A stretch of DNA of 45,354 nt from NCBI GenBank assembly GCA_019649035.1, contig BMAT01010684.1:153336-198689 (forward strand). The letters run 5' to 3'. The translations under genes were made by a program, and so were the position numbers. Source of the DNA: Elysia marginata (taxonomy: Eukaryota; Mollusca; Gastropoda; Plakobranchidae). The notes below the pieces were generated by a model. That model saw nothing but the letters and a program-made list of their open reading frames with translations, searched no databases and was not told the DNA's origin. Below are positions 23,601 to 31,700 of this stretch, one piece after another (the first letter of the stretch is position 1; each line of letters opens with the position of its first letter).

Positions 23601-25498
23601 TTCGACTTGTCAATCCAAATGGTGTGAATTTGAAGGAATACGAGACAAAAGTCAAGGCTGCACAAGCAAAGTTCAGAAAGTAAGAGATATAGACAGTGTG
23701 CTCATAGATGTCATCGCCAACGTCACCAACATCATCTTCATTATTAGGACCAATTGCTTTTAAAATCTTTGTGTATCTCACTCATTACCATCATAATCAG
23801 CAGTAGCTAGGTCAAAAAAGTTATTGTTAAAGTTTCTTTTGGTTTTGCTTAAACATCTCCTTTGTAAAAATGAAAGAATATCAAGATAATTAATATTTTT
23901 ATTTGGTAAAGTAGTGTTTTTAGGACTGTATATTTTACTTTTATTGCTGGCTCAAAAGACAACCTTGTTCATTTATGACTTTGACTTGCCATCTCTTCAC
24001 GTTTGCCAATGATGTGCCAATAGTCTCTAATTATCTTATAAATGATGGGCAAAAGGAAATAAGATGGAAAGCAAAATGAAAAAAAGATTGTGACAATAAA
24101 AAAAGGCTGTGTCTTATTACTGTTTTCAAATTAGTCAATGAATCAGGTGTAAATGCACTAAAAGCTGCATGGCTAATATGTATACTAATGCTTTTTAAAA
24201 TACACTTTCAGGCGTCTTGATGCTTTAGTTTGGAATGCTTTGCCAGAATCTGCCAAAGAAGAGTGAGTTGCTGAAACTTCTATGAACGCTTTTAATTATA
24301 AGTATTGCACTAGCATAGATCTGTTTTCAAATCTTAAGGACACCCCTTGAGTGTAGATACATTTGATGAGATGAGTAAACATGTGAAAACATTTATAAGT
24401 TTGCTGAGAAATTTTTTTTGAATCCTTAGACCTACTGTATTTTTATTCATTTTGACTGTGTATGAATTGGTCCAGTTGTAGAATACAAAATTTATACAGT
24501 GCTCTAGCTTATCTCAAACCTGCAGGTGTCATAGATGTTTTAGGTCTTGGTAGTGTTAGTAACAACAAAGTAACAGGATACCAGATTCATACAAGTCTTT
24601 CACAATTAATTTGATGCCATATATTTATTTATTACAGTTATTTTTACAAAGATTATCCCACTAGTTAAATGTTATTATAACGTAAATTCTTTAAAACTTT
24701 ACAATTATTATGAATGCAAGTCAATATAGCCAAAGAAATATCCATATCTTATTTCCAAACATGTACATTTTCTAACAGGTATCTGTACATGAAAAATTTA
24801 GAGTAAACAATTAAAAGATAATTTTAAAAAGTCGTCCTCTAAACTGTGCAGTTATTGAAACCAAATTTTCAACATTTTGTTTCACCACAGAAAATTGATT
24901 TTGAGCATCCATGTGCACGTGCATTTGATCATTAAAGAAGATAAACGTGCCCATTTTTCCCTATGATTCAAGCGAGTTGGTTTTCATTTGATACGTTTTT
25001 TATCTTAATTTCTTCTTATTGTAATATTTTTTTACAAAACCTTTTTTTTTTCTAACCAGGTTTGAATCAGACAAACCAATTTCATTTGAAGAAAACCGCA
25101 CAAAAATCCTGCTACATCTAGAAGATGCCAACTGGCCTGTAAGGGAGCAGGACGTCACCCTGCTGGCTAACGAGATTGCCCGGGCAGATAAATTCTTGCT
25201 TCAGTCCAAATCGCTTCGTAAAGCAGCTGCAGGGGAGGACGACTGGGATGAGAGTGAGGAAAGCTCATTTGAACTCCCAGGAGAAAAAAGCCATGCTCCT
25301 AAAAAGCGGGAGGCTTCTTCACCAACAAGGTCAGATAAGTCCAATGATTCTCCAAGATCTGTTGCAAAATCCAATCAGGATGAAGACGATGATGACAAAG
25401 GAAGAAACTCCCCAAGAAGATCTAGATCTGATAATGGTAGCCCGGTGCGGTCAGAGAAAGGCTCTCAGGATTTTGAGGTCAGTTCAAACAAGAGTTGA
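2549..25498 (+). CDS. VWA3B: VWA3B-like protein, 5'-partial, 18 exons
   Basis: Joined exons: 2549-2695, 3146-3214, 3876-3982, 4998-5239, 10459-10500, 11018-11214, 12181-12335, 13984-14122, 14602-14832, 15414-15596, 15826-15968, 16156-16508, 18178-18306, 22535-22586, 22966-23122, 23564-23679, 24212-24262, 25060-25498. They total 2952 nt, exactly 983 codons plus TGA, with every phase consistent. The protein has the C-terminal half of a first vWA domain, a helical linker and a 'WLxxxGL' module. A complete second vWA follows, with MIDAS motifs DTSAS, GTTNT and LTDG. Next come a helical linker, a Pro/Ser-rich region, a Lys/Arg-rich helix, a second 'WLxxxGL' module and an acidic/Ser-rich tail. The family is probably intracellular (no signal peptide is expected from its vWA type), and its molecular role is poorly known. 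As I recall, human VWA3B variants have been linked to a recessive ataxia. The true start is off the window. The true end may lie in the DUF4537 exons at 35285-42846 through a donor at 25478. VWA3A is the main alternative identity; the second module and nearby DUF4537 favour VWA3B. Confidence 0.78.
3146..3214 (+). CDS. VWA3B: VWA3B-like exon B (vWA 'YLFTEG' strand)
   Basis: Acceptor ctaccctcag, donor AAG|GTAAAT, 69 nt, phase 0-0. It encodes NEAVYLFTEG and a following helix. This corresponds to YLLTDG of the second vWA, with the metal-site Asp replaced by Glu. Confidence 0.88.
3308..3610 (-). repeat. tRNA-derived SINE, minus strand
   Basis: Read on the minus strand from 3608, the sequence begins TGGTGTGGTAGAGG, an A-box-like start. 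It then has a B-box-like GGGTTTTAGCCC (reverse complement of about 3565-3576). It ends in a tail with the foldback words 'aagcgctt' and 'tagcgctt' near 3343-3376. This layout is typical of tRNA-derived SINEs widespread in invertebrates. The element lies inside the intron between exons B and C. The family is not assigned. Confidence 0.6.
3876..3982 (+). CDS. VWA3B: VWA3B-like exon C (vWA domain)
   Basis: Acceptor ttggtttacag, donor AA|GTAAGT, 107 nt, phase 0 in and 2 out. It encodes 'IPVHVVSFNCDC' followed by 'FLKQFAKASRGK'. This is the vWA strand and helix matching 'IPIHTISFNCND' and 'FLYGLAEATGGR' of exon J. Confidence 0.9.
4105..4645. repeat. Imperfect inverted repeat with a partial direct duplication
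   Basis: The reverse complement of about 4105-4230 matches about 4431-4550, sharing 'gccaaacaagggcggtaat' and then a T-rich stretch, 'ctgta', 'cag' and 'gagggcaaagcag'. A third partial copy on the + strand at about 4563-4645 ('gttcttctttt', 'ctgtactgtcag', 'acaagtaccagaaggc') repeats the left arm again. This fits a foldback or MITE-type element, or two nested copies, inside the intron between exons C and D. No transposase is seen. Confidence 0.65.
4998..5239 (+). CDS. VWA3B: VWA3B-like exon D (end of vWA 1 and helical linker)
   Basis: Acceptor tttatcag, donor TCTG|GTGAGT, 242 nt, phase 2 in and 1 out. It encodes FHAYAVV (matching YHYFSEA in exon J), then a charged helical segment EDVILIFEEVEEARNNLAQV. 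The segment corresponds to the helix in exon K. Confidence 0.9.
5760..5930 (-). repeat. SINE copy with tRNA-like head, minus strand
   Basis: On the minus strand from about 5926 there is an A-box-like TGGCAAGACGG. A B-box-like GGTTTCGAATC follows about 40 bases later. The body towards 5780 aligns with the repeat at 28742-28900: 'gatttcaaa', 'gaagtag', 'tgattcgaaac' and 'tttatagta' occur in the same order on the + strand. This is the same family as the copies near 28742 and 32735. Confidence 0.5.
6123..6180 (-). repeat. SINE tail fragment
   Basis: 'gtggcagccactgtgcaatc' followed by 'atgattgaatggttt' matches the tail end of the copies at 28742 ('agtgcgcaatc') and 32813 ('cactgcgcaatc'). Only this tail end is recognisable. 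Confidence 0.4.
8443..8561 (+). repeat. (AAG)n microsatellite
   Basis: About 120 bases of nearly uninterrupted AAG/GAA units, with purine-only interruptions. On the minus strand this reads as a poly-Ser frame and on the plus strand as a poly-Lys frame. Both are artefacts of the repeat. Confidence 0.95.
9190..9680 (+). mobile_element. Decayed LINE reverse-transcriptase fragment
   Basis: Translation around 9205-9245 gives YPDDLATYTSE, a variant of the catalytic YADD box of non-LTR reverse transcriptase. Downstream are 'RTVKVRLQDVLENPN' and 'THNW', and near 9520-9590 'VLEYCVTARGT', in the order usual for the C-terminal half of such elements. Frames shift and stops interrupt, so this is a dead fragment inside an intron. 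The clade is not assigned. Confidence 0.65.
10459..10500 (+). CDS. VWA3B: VWA3B-like exon E (small, donor uncertain)
   Basis: Acceptor tgttcctgcag. The sequence continues exon D in phase 1 as DKPWVYLYDPKNKR. The donor AGAA|GTCAGT at 10501 makes a 42-nt exon whose phase fits exon F. Without splicing there, the frame stays open through 'SQYKDSAFPKSSKF' to a TGA about 70 bases later. Either a retained-intron isoform or another donor is possible. Confidence 0.65.
11018..11214 (+). CDS. VWA3B: VWA3B-like exon F (first WLxxxGL module)
   Basis: Acceptor tttctggccag, donor GCG|GTGAGG, 197 nt, phase 1 in and 0 out. It contains SSREWLQIYGLDARKL and then 'YDVLGG'. This module aligns without gaps over 48 residues with SSKQWLSKNGLVAKRL in exon O. 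Confidence 0.87.
11912..12009 (+). pseudogene. Broken partial copy of exon L in an intron
   Basis: About 98 bases match exon L at about 16297-16394 with only a few differences. The shared stretch includes an uninterrupted run from 'tcacgctcagtgagtg' through 'ctgctaccaact'. The frame corresponding to exon L stays open until a small change near 11995 creates TAA. No functional splice sites frame it. It lies about 170 bases upstream of exon G and about 570 bases from the assembly gap, so a recent duplication or an assembly artefact are both possible. Confidence 0.85.
12181..12335 (+). CDS. VWA3B: VWA3B-like exon G (second half of first module)
   Basis: Acceptor actcgcgacag, donor CAGAG|GTTTGT, 155 nt, phase 0 in and 2 out. 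It encodes 'YCDRFPVVKWRDGRVVHVQV' and then 'YEERVQVALNKIQQ'. The end aligns with 'YETKVKAAQAKFR' of exon P. The exon lies 247 bases before the assembly gap. Confidence 0.88.
12543..13575. other. Assembly gap flanked by pyrimidine tracts
   Basis: Positions 12583-13559 are N (977 bases). The left edge is TTC repeats and the right edge is a C/T tract, so an unresolved pyrimidine-rich microsatellite is likely. Splice phase runs cleanly from exon G (phase 2) to exon H, so no exon need be missing, although one of length divisible by three cannot be excluded. Open frames reported across the N run are meaningless. Confidence 0.95.
13984..14122 (+). CDS. VWA3B: VWA3B-like exon H (start of second vWA, MIDAS)
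   Basis: Acceptor attttctaaag, donor CAG|GTATGT, 139 nt, phase 2 in and 0 out. It encodes 'RIDWLNQGS' and then 'DMIYILIDTSASM', the first vWA strand with the DxSxS metal-binding motif intact. Confidence 0.92.
14602..14832 (+). CDS. VWA3B: VWA3B-like exon I (second vWA core)
   Basis: Acceptor aatattgcag, donor CAG|GTAAAC, 231 nt, phase 0-0. It contains FNLVTFNSKA, then CWGTTNTYGAIQLAM (metal-site Thr) and AIYLLTDGRPDQ (metal-site Asp). All MIDAS elements of a functional vWA are present. Confidence 0.94.
15414..15596 (+). CDS. VWA3B: VWA3B-like exon J (end of second vWA)
   Basis: Acceptor tttgtttcctcag, donor GAG|GTGAGA, 183 nt, phase 0-0. It encodes the strand 'IPIHTISFNCND', the helix 'FLYGLAEATGGRYHYF' and the linker 'DQPDSWE'. 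Confidence 0.93.
15826..15968 (+). CDS. VWA3B: VWA3B-like exon K (helical linker)
   Basis: Acceptor ttttttctcag, donor GCAAG|GTATGA, 143 nt, phase 0 in and 2 out. It encodes an amphipathic, charged segment (ILKDEIKKGLENLEKLAGL) predicted to be helical. It is the counterpart of the helix in exon D. Confidence 0.9.
16156..16508 (+). CDS. VWA3B: VWA3B-like exon L (Pro/Ser-rich linker)
   Basis: Acceptor ttatctttcacag, donor GCAG|GTAAAG, 353 nt, phase 2 in and 1 out. After 'RESAANTGRMSAMPPLDSK' comes a Pro/Ser-rich stretch with repeated PPP, SSP and TPP, then basic 'KLPKRPKSAKVSLRKP'. It is probably disordered. Part of this exon is duplicated at 11912-12009. Confidence 0.9.
16509..18177. other. 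Intron, exon L to exon M
   Basis: This is AT-rich, with no exon supported by splice sites and coding content. The short open frames at 17003 (+) and 17347 (-) look like chance. No mobile element is recognised. Confidence 0.6.
18178..18306 (+). CDS. VWA3B: VWA3B-like exon M
   Basis: Acceptor tcccccatccag, donor CAAC|GTAAGT, 129 nt, phase 1 in and 1 out. It encodes 'TSMLRTLNSSGRFSPNEWLL' followed by a Gln/Glu/Lys-rich helix start 'FQVQAERQKEIAQ'. Confidence 0.88.
18307..22534. other. Long intron, exon M to exon N
   Basis: This 4.2-kb AT-rich stretch has no supported exon. It holds a C9/A-run at 18765-18801. Several open frames (18329, 18818, 19974, 20758, 21222 minus) lack recognisable domains or paired splice sites. 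Confidence 0.6.
18765..18801 (+). repeat. C9 followed by long A-run
   Basis: Nine C, then about 26 A interrupted by one G. This may be a retroposon tail or simple low complexity; no element body is recognised beside it. Confidence 0.8.
22535..22586 (+). CDS. VWA3B: VWA3B-like exon N (basic helix)
   Basis: Acceptor cattttcttag, donor GCAAG|GTAAGC, 52 nt, phase 1 in and 2 out. It encodes 'QREIQEKLRKKKSGKMA', continuing the helix of exon M. Confidence 0.85.
22966..23122 (+). CDS. VWA3B: VWA3B-like exon O (second WLxxxGL module)
   Basis: Acceptor ttttttccag, donor GAG|GTTAGT, 157 nt, phase 2 in and 0 out. It encodes SSKQWLSKNGLVAKRL, 'ILDALG' and 'FIPHKAKYISILDKHV'. It is paralogous to exon F, with an exon boundary at the same point and phase. 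Confidence 0.92.
23564..23679 (+). CDS. VWA3B: VWA3B-like exon P
   Basis: Acceptor attttgcctag, donor AGAAA|GTAAGA, 116 nt, phase 0 in and 2 out. It encodes 'VLPIAHVSKSQNVRLVNPNG' and then 'YETKVKAAQAKFR'. The end is paralogous to exon G. Confidence 0.9.
24212..24262 (+). CDS. VWA3B: VWA3B-like exon Q
   Basis: Acceptor tacactttcag, donor GAAGA|GTGAGT, 51 nt, phase 2 in and 2 out. It encodes 'RLDALVWNALPESAKEE'. Confidence 0.88.
25060..25498 (+). CDS. VWA3B: VWA3B-like exon R, acidic/Ser-rich tail and stop
   Basis: Acceptor ttttctaaccag, phase 2 in. It encodes 'FESDKPISFEENRTKILLHL', a helical segment to 'LQSKSLRKAA', then an acidic and Ser/Arg-rich tail (EDDWDESEE, SPTRSDKS, NSPRRSRS). The stop is TGA at 25496-25498. 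A consensus-like donor GAG|GTCAGT at 25478, in phase 0 only 21 bases before the stop, could instead join this exon to further exons downstream. Confidence 0.85.
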
Positions 25499-28400
25499 AA
25501 TGAGGCTCTTTTGAGTTGTTTGTCTTGTGATTATGATTTTTTTGTTATGCAGATTTCAAAAGTGGCCTAGTAAAAATTCAGTTAATGTAGCATTTTATTG
25601 AATTATAACATACTGACATTACAAGTTTCGTACATTTCTTATTGCACCCACTCCCAATGTATATTTATCTTTAAATTTTATTATACAGTATATTTTACTT
25701 CAAACTTATGACGCTTACTGTACAAATGTTTAAGCCTTTACTCTTGTGAAATTAATTCTCTCTTGTGAACTTGATAGGTTTTACCAACTACAATTATACA
25801 AATTAGTGTTTGAAGAAATCATTGTCTTATTCTAAAATTGCAATATCTGTACTGTAATCTTTATCACTATCTTTGTAAGAAGTTTCAAATGTGCTCTGTG
25901 CACAAGACGACAGCAAAACAACCTTTTGTTGTAAAGATTTTAATATATTATACCTCAGTCTGTGATATTTCTTTTCTTGTAAAAGTTGGTTGATTTTGAT
26001 GCACATTTAGCCTTTTGATTTTTAATTGATGCTTTTTTAAGTTTCAACCTATTTTCCATGGCCATGTTATAAAAGACTTGTTTTATCCTATCTAGTACAT
26101 AAACTATATTTATTTGAAGCAGTATTATTGAACAGAATAGTTTTTTTTACATCCACTTGTAAATATGTAACAGATTCCTTTTAATTCAGCTCTTGAATGA
26201 ATGTCAATGTTGGATTGTGCTCTTTGAGGAAAAGCTGTTTTTAGTATGATATAATAACTTTTAATTTTGTCTTTCACCCTTAACAAACTAGATAAATAAT
26301 TTTTATACTTCCTCATTCTTTAATATATTACAACTAACATGTAGATCGATCTTTTACTACACCAAATAAATCATCTCAGGTTAAGGACAGGAGAAACACA
26401 GTGTTGTTTTATTTATTGTGTACATGGAAAGAAAAAAAATTTATTAAGTTGCATTGGTTTTAAATGATTTTATGCGGAAACAGCAGATTTTCTAATGTGG
26501 CCGATTTCCTCTCATGTCATTGAAAAAAACTTTGTTTAAGTCAAGAAATCACATGTTTTGTTATTAAACCATCCCAAGGTTGTAGAATTAGAAATGAATC
26601 AAAGGATGTCTCAACGACACGATTTAAATTGTTTTCTATCTCGTTTCTCTTTTACTTAATATTTCCATTTCTTATGAAACTTTTTTTTTGTTTTTTTTAT
26701 TAACCTGTAGCTTATGAAAAATAGTATTAAAATCACCTACACATGAGTATACATCTATTTGCAATATATTCATGTTTATACAAAGCCAGCTATCGTGCTA
26801 CTTTTGCAGTTTTAACTATTTTGTATAAACCGACTATAGAGACGGTTTTTATACTATGTGTTTATCTTTTTTTCAGTTTAACAGAAAAAAATGTTATTGC
26901 ATTTTGGCAAATGTAATGGGTGATTTTTCATAGAGGTCATCAAATTTTGTTTTGTTTTGTTTGTTTTTTTTAATATCTCATATTGCATGTAAACCAAGAA
27001 TATTTTTAACCTCTCTCACTCATTAAAGAAATTGGCCACTTTTGAATCTGCTGTCCCGTGATGTTTGTGTGTGTATGTGTTCTGTCTTTATGGTTGTGTG
27101 TTTAACGTATGATATTATTCGTTTTTGTTCAACTTTCAAATTATAACAAATAATACTGATAAAATAAATTTAACATTTTGACACTGCAGTCAAAAAGGAC
27201 GAAACCAAACTCATCTACGAATTTCATGAACTGTCATAATTGCAGTTGCTTTAAAATAATCGTGATTATAAAAACCGACATGGGGAAAACCAAGATCACA
27301 CAAGAATTGAAGATAACTTCAGTATCTTTTAATTAATTTCTAAAGAGATGTGATATGAGTTGGCTCAAAAGCATGTTTTCTTTGTTTGTACATCTAACAT
27401 TCCCTGTAGCACACTCGCTCATATATTTGGGCATATAAAACATTTTCGTTCGAAGCACAGAAGAAAGAAAACAAGTCATATGCAAAGCCACATGCTCATT
27501 CTACAACGTGTGTAATATATTTATACAAAGAAAACGGGATCTATCTCGTTTCACATTCGGCATATAAAAATTACACTATTTTTGTACAGAGCCTATTTTA
27601 GTTCATTAGAAACTTTACAAAATATTTTACGTTTTTCCTGCCATATAAAATAGTAATAAGTAATACGTTTTCAAAAAGTATCAGGCGTGATAATAAGTTA
27701 CTGGAATAATAGAATAACTGATGAGGAGAAGTTTAATTTCCACCAAAAGTGTTTCATTTTAATCTTCCCTTACATAGAACTACATGTAATTTCCAACTTT
27801 ACAGGTATTTTCCTACTTAAATGTGCAAAAGTGACATAACATTCTTTTTCCCCATAAAGGTTTCAAATCATACTTTTAAATACTTAAAATACTAATTAAA
27901 ACAGTTGCTATAGAATAATGAGGGTAAATATGCCCTGCACACACCGACAAACACGGTAAAAATTTCGATCGCGCTTGAGCGATGAAAAAAATCAACAGCT
28001 TACAGTATTAGAAAGAAAATGAAAGATTTAGATTCAGAAGTATTTCGTATTTACTTGCATGGATAACATGTGTTAAAAAGGCGCGGGGTTTTTTTTATTT
28101 GTTATGAATAAAGGAGTGAAAGACATTTTGAAATAAGGGCAACTTAGTAACAGAAAGAGATGTGCGCAAATAAATACATTGGGTGGGTGATAACGTGAAG
28201 ATGCGAATTTCAGTTGGTGCTCTACTTCAGTAGGATCAGTCGAATAATAAACAAGATAAAAAGTATAACTGCATTTTACACCACACATGTATCTCAAGAC
28301 AACTTGTATGAGAAATGCGGTGACTGAGTAGATTGGTACAAAAAGACATTTAGCTAACTTCGGCTCTGTTCATTTTGGTTTATTAGAAATAATTTAATCT

Positions 28401-30082
28401 ACGCTGTTCATATTGCAATAAGAATGTGAGATACATCAACTTTGCCACAGACTTTTTAAAGCAAACGAATGATTAATTTGTATCAGCAGTTTTCGCCGGT
28501 TGTATTAAGCATAGGGCCTACCTAAACCAGATACAAAGAAACCTGCCTTCAGAAGACCAGAGCTTTGAATGTTGTCTAGAACACAAAGCAGCATGCTCTT
28601 AGTCAGTAATACGTTCAAGTGAGAAAATATTACAGTAAACCAAACAAACGACCCAGGGTGGACGGCAACTTGTAATTTAAAAATTATTTTGTATAAGATT
28701 GGATGCGCTTCAATAAACTTTGAACACCCAAATGAGTAGTAGAGGCAGCTAGTGCGCAATCAAATTATTGAAAGATTTCAAAGGTATGAAATTAGCTGTG
28801 GAGAGAAGTAGGCTTGAAGTGGAAATCCCCGAAATGCCTGCCTTCAGTATGATTCGAAACTTTGCTTTATAGTAGCTCCGGCACACATTGAATAGTGAGG
28901 GTAAAGTACCCAAAGTAAAAGAAACGTTTCAACTCTTATTACATTTAGTGCTTACTCTGGTAAAGCTTATTCCAATACAGAGCAAATCTGAAGTAAAAAG
29001 GAGAATCCTAAGCGTGATTTAACTAAGCAAATGATGAACATTTCGCAAAAAAAAAAAACTTTTATTTTGTTTTTACCCGATAAAAATTTTGATTGTTCTT
29101 ACCGAAAGACACAGTGAAAAATGAAAAGGATTAAGTGGAAAAAGAGGGAAAGAAACACAGTATGTGCATGAGTCTGAGAAGAAGAACAACAAAAAGAAAT
29201 AATGATAATGTTGAAAATTATGCATGATAGTTATGGTGATAATGGCGGCGTTAATGAAAATACACATGTAGTAAAATAGTCAGAACTCCCAAAATTAAGT
29301 GTATTATCATGTCTGAAAAAATATATAACTCAATAGAAAACCTGTTTTATCAGACAGTAGCTGCGATAAGAGATGTACTTATCGATAGTTCGTGTTGGTG
29401 TTATAATGATTTCTACAACATAATTTAGCCAGACTGCATTAAAGCCTCGAATGTACGGCATTAGTTGCGTAGTTTAGCAATTTAAGTAACTCGCTGTGTA
29501 GGTAGTTTATATTCCAAATTCGCTTTTAAAAATAATCAAAATGCTAATGAATCTGACACTGTTAAATGCATGTGATTGTTATGACTCTTTTTTTTTCCTT
29601 TCTTTATCCACATTATAATATCTATGAAGGCTAAAAATTAATTAAGAAATATTTTTTTTAGCCAGAACATTTCTTAACCTGCCGCTATCTGCAAAAAGAT
29701 CTTTGCGCCGATTGGGATGCATTCAAGACATTAAAAGAATCATTTTTTAAGTTTCTAATATGCACCTTTTTCTTTAACAGTAATAGTCTTATTGTTCTGA
29801 AGATTTAATTAACTAAACTGGATTTGACAATTATACAATGTTTTTCTGTAATCGTTGCTCTTCTTAAGAAAATAGCAAGTAGAAGTCGAAATGTTTCAAA
29901 GTGAGGTTTAAATGACCGAAATACAACAGTTACAGTTGAAAAAATTACGCGGGAAAAAACGAAAAATAACTATTTAATAATTGAGGAAGAAATAATTATA
30001 AGAACATAGAACATAGAACGTGGCAGCTTATAAATGCGTGGACTAAAATGAAAAATCATAATTAGATTTAAGATGCGGCTTA
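25499..30082. other. 3' untranslated/intergenic DNA or start of a 9.8-kb intron
   Basis: No exon is supported. Possible polyadenylation signals AATAAA occur at 26365-26370 and 27163-27168, which would give a 3' UTR of about 0.9 or 1.7 kb if the gene ends at 25498. A SINE copy lies at 28742-28900. The rest is AT-rich and unassigned. Confidence 0.5.
28742..28900 (-). repeat. SINE copy, minus strand
   Basis: The + strand starts 'agtgcgcaatcaaattattg' and continues with 'gatttcaaaggtatgaaat' and 'gagaagtaggctt'. Over about 75 bases it closely matches 32815-32893. Its far end ('tatgattcgaaac', 'tttatagtag') matches the tRNA-like head of the copy at 5760-5930. The left edge carries a short 'agtagtagaggcagc' tail. 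Confidence 0.65.
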
Positions 30083-30265
30083 GGGTAAAACTACACCAGT
30101 ATCGGTATCGGCGGTCAGACCAGACCCGACGGGTTTTTTTTGTGGGTTTTGGTTTCTAAATTAGCAACGCCTATCTTTACATTCGTAATTAGACCTAGGC
30201 CGCCGCATTACAGACCAAAATGTCACGGTCTGACCGTTGGTTCCGACACCAATGTGGTTCTACCC
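30083..30265. mobile_element. Harbinger-like MITE candidate
   Basis: The ends form imperfect terminal inverted repeats: GGGTAAAACTACACC at the left and the complement of GGGTAGAACCACATT at the right. Similarity extends about 38 bases inward to 'cggtcag'. The 183-base element is flanked on both sides by TTA (30080-30082 and 30266-30268), the 3-base target duplication typical of PIF/Harbinger elements. It has no coding capacity. Confidence 0.7.
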
Positions 30266-30793
30266 TTAGTCGTGCCTTAGCAGTTGATCAACAGGGAGAT
30301 CACGTAAAATAATGTAAAACAATTGAATCATCAAGCTAGTAAATGTCGTGAAACAAGCCCATGTAGATCGTCAACGTAGTGAATGCGATGGTTCTTTGAC
30401 GCTAAAATTTACTTTATATTTAAGATTGGTTTACATTCCAAGATTTTAAACTGTTAAAGGTTAGCTTATCTAGTCATCTAGAGGAAGTTCCCGCTTCTCT
30501 GCTAGATAAAGAACGGATTTTTTCTGGAAACTTGATGCAATGGAGAAGTGTGGTTTCTTGTACGTGTTGACTGTCGGCTCCACAATTTTTCTTTTAATTT
30601 AGAGAGGGCCTGGAGGGCCTGTAACATGATGTTTCGTTAGCACACCTTCATAGTGACCCTGAGCTTGATCACAGTCATTATACAGTATATTGATGGTTTA
30701 ATTTAATTAAGACACAGTATGGGTACATAATTATTGCCTTAGTTCAATGAAAAGCTTAGATGTGATACATTACTTTTTGCTAAATAAATTTGC

Positions 30794-31700
30794 TTAAATT
30801 CTACCCAAGTTTTTACCTGCAACTAGAGAACTGAACATCTCTTGAGATTCGTGGGAAAATACTCGTCGGGCGCTCGATAGCATGAAGTCTTCAGGGAAGA
30901 TAAATGGCAAGGTTAGCGTTTTAGCCCTTTTAAACTCCTTACACTCTTTTGTTGGCGTGTGCCTGTTTATTCTGCTTTCATGAGGAACCGTAAGTTCCAC
31001 CCCTGTGAACTGTTGTGTTGAAGGTGAATGTACCACGATGTCGGGTCTTAATGTGGTTCTCCTTATGGCATAGTGGGAGATATGCTAAAACTGCTCAATC
31101 ATCATAGCCGTCCAGCAGCCCTTTTCTTTGAGTACTTGTCGTGGTCGATGCCCCATGCCATTTCTAAGTGCCGCTTCCTGTTGTAAATATTGTGAAGTTT
31201 GTCTGAAGTGGGCTGATCTGAGCTGCTTATGACTGAGACAAGCTCTTGAAGCACTCTGTTGTGCTTTCAGGTATATCAGCCTTATGGGAACCCTGCTTTA
31301 CATGAACTCAGGACGTGATCTGTTGTTTGTCAACCCTGACACAGTGATTATATATGATCGTCGTTCTTAGCTCAGCGTAGCAGATTTGCATTTTAGAGCC
31401 AGGGATCATATACTGAATAATGAGGAAGCTCATTCTTAGGAGTGCCAATTACCAAATGTCCTTACATGTTAGGGATCTTTAGATTGCAGAATACCATTTC
31501 GTCCATTGACCTTGCTGAGGCTCCTCGGTTGCCTTTCGAACCCTTCTGAAATCTTCCTTTTGCGTTGCCTCTGTCTGTGACTACCACGACTGTGGATAAC
31601 CCCAGTCCTTTGCGGTCAGTTTGAGTTTAGCCGATTACCTCTTTCATCATGAGGCATTCTTTTCCATCGTCTATGGCTTCGGCTGCTTATCTGCCGGTGT
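30794..31700 (-). mobile_element. Decayed retroelement C-terminal region (R2-like)
   Basis: On the minus strand, with frameshifts and stops, these pieces appear in order: 'QQGQWTKWYSAI' (about 31500), 'LRMSFLI' (about 31420-31440), 'DHVLSSCKAGFP' (about 31290-31325), 'HNRVLQELVS', 'LRPDIVVHSP' (about 31030-31060), 'VELTVP' and a tail ending at 30794. This order is familiar from animal repeat proteins often labelled R2-type retroelement. The spaced RPD...E...P pattern resembles the restriction-like endonuclease of that group. The last 80 codons (31036-30794) remain open. Family assignment is from memory. Confidence 0.65.
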
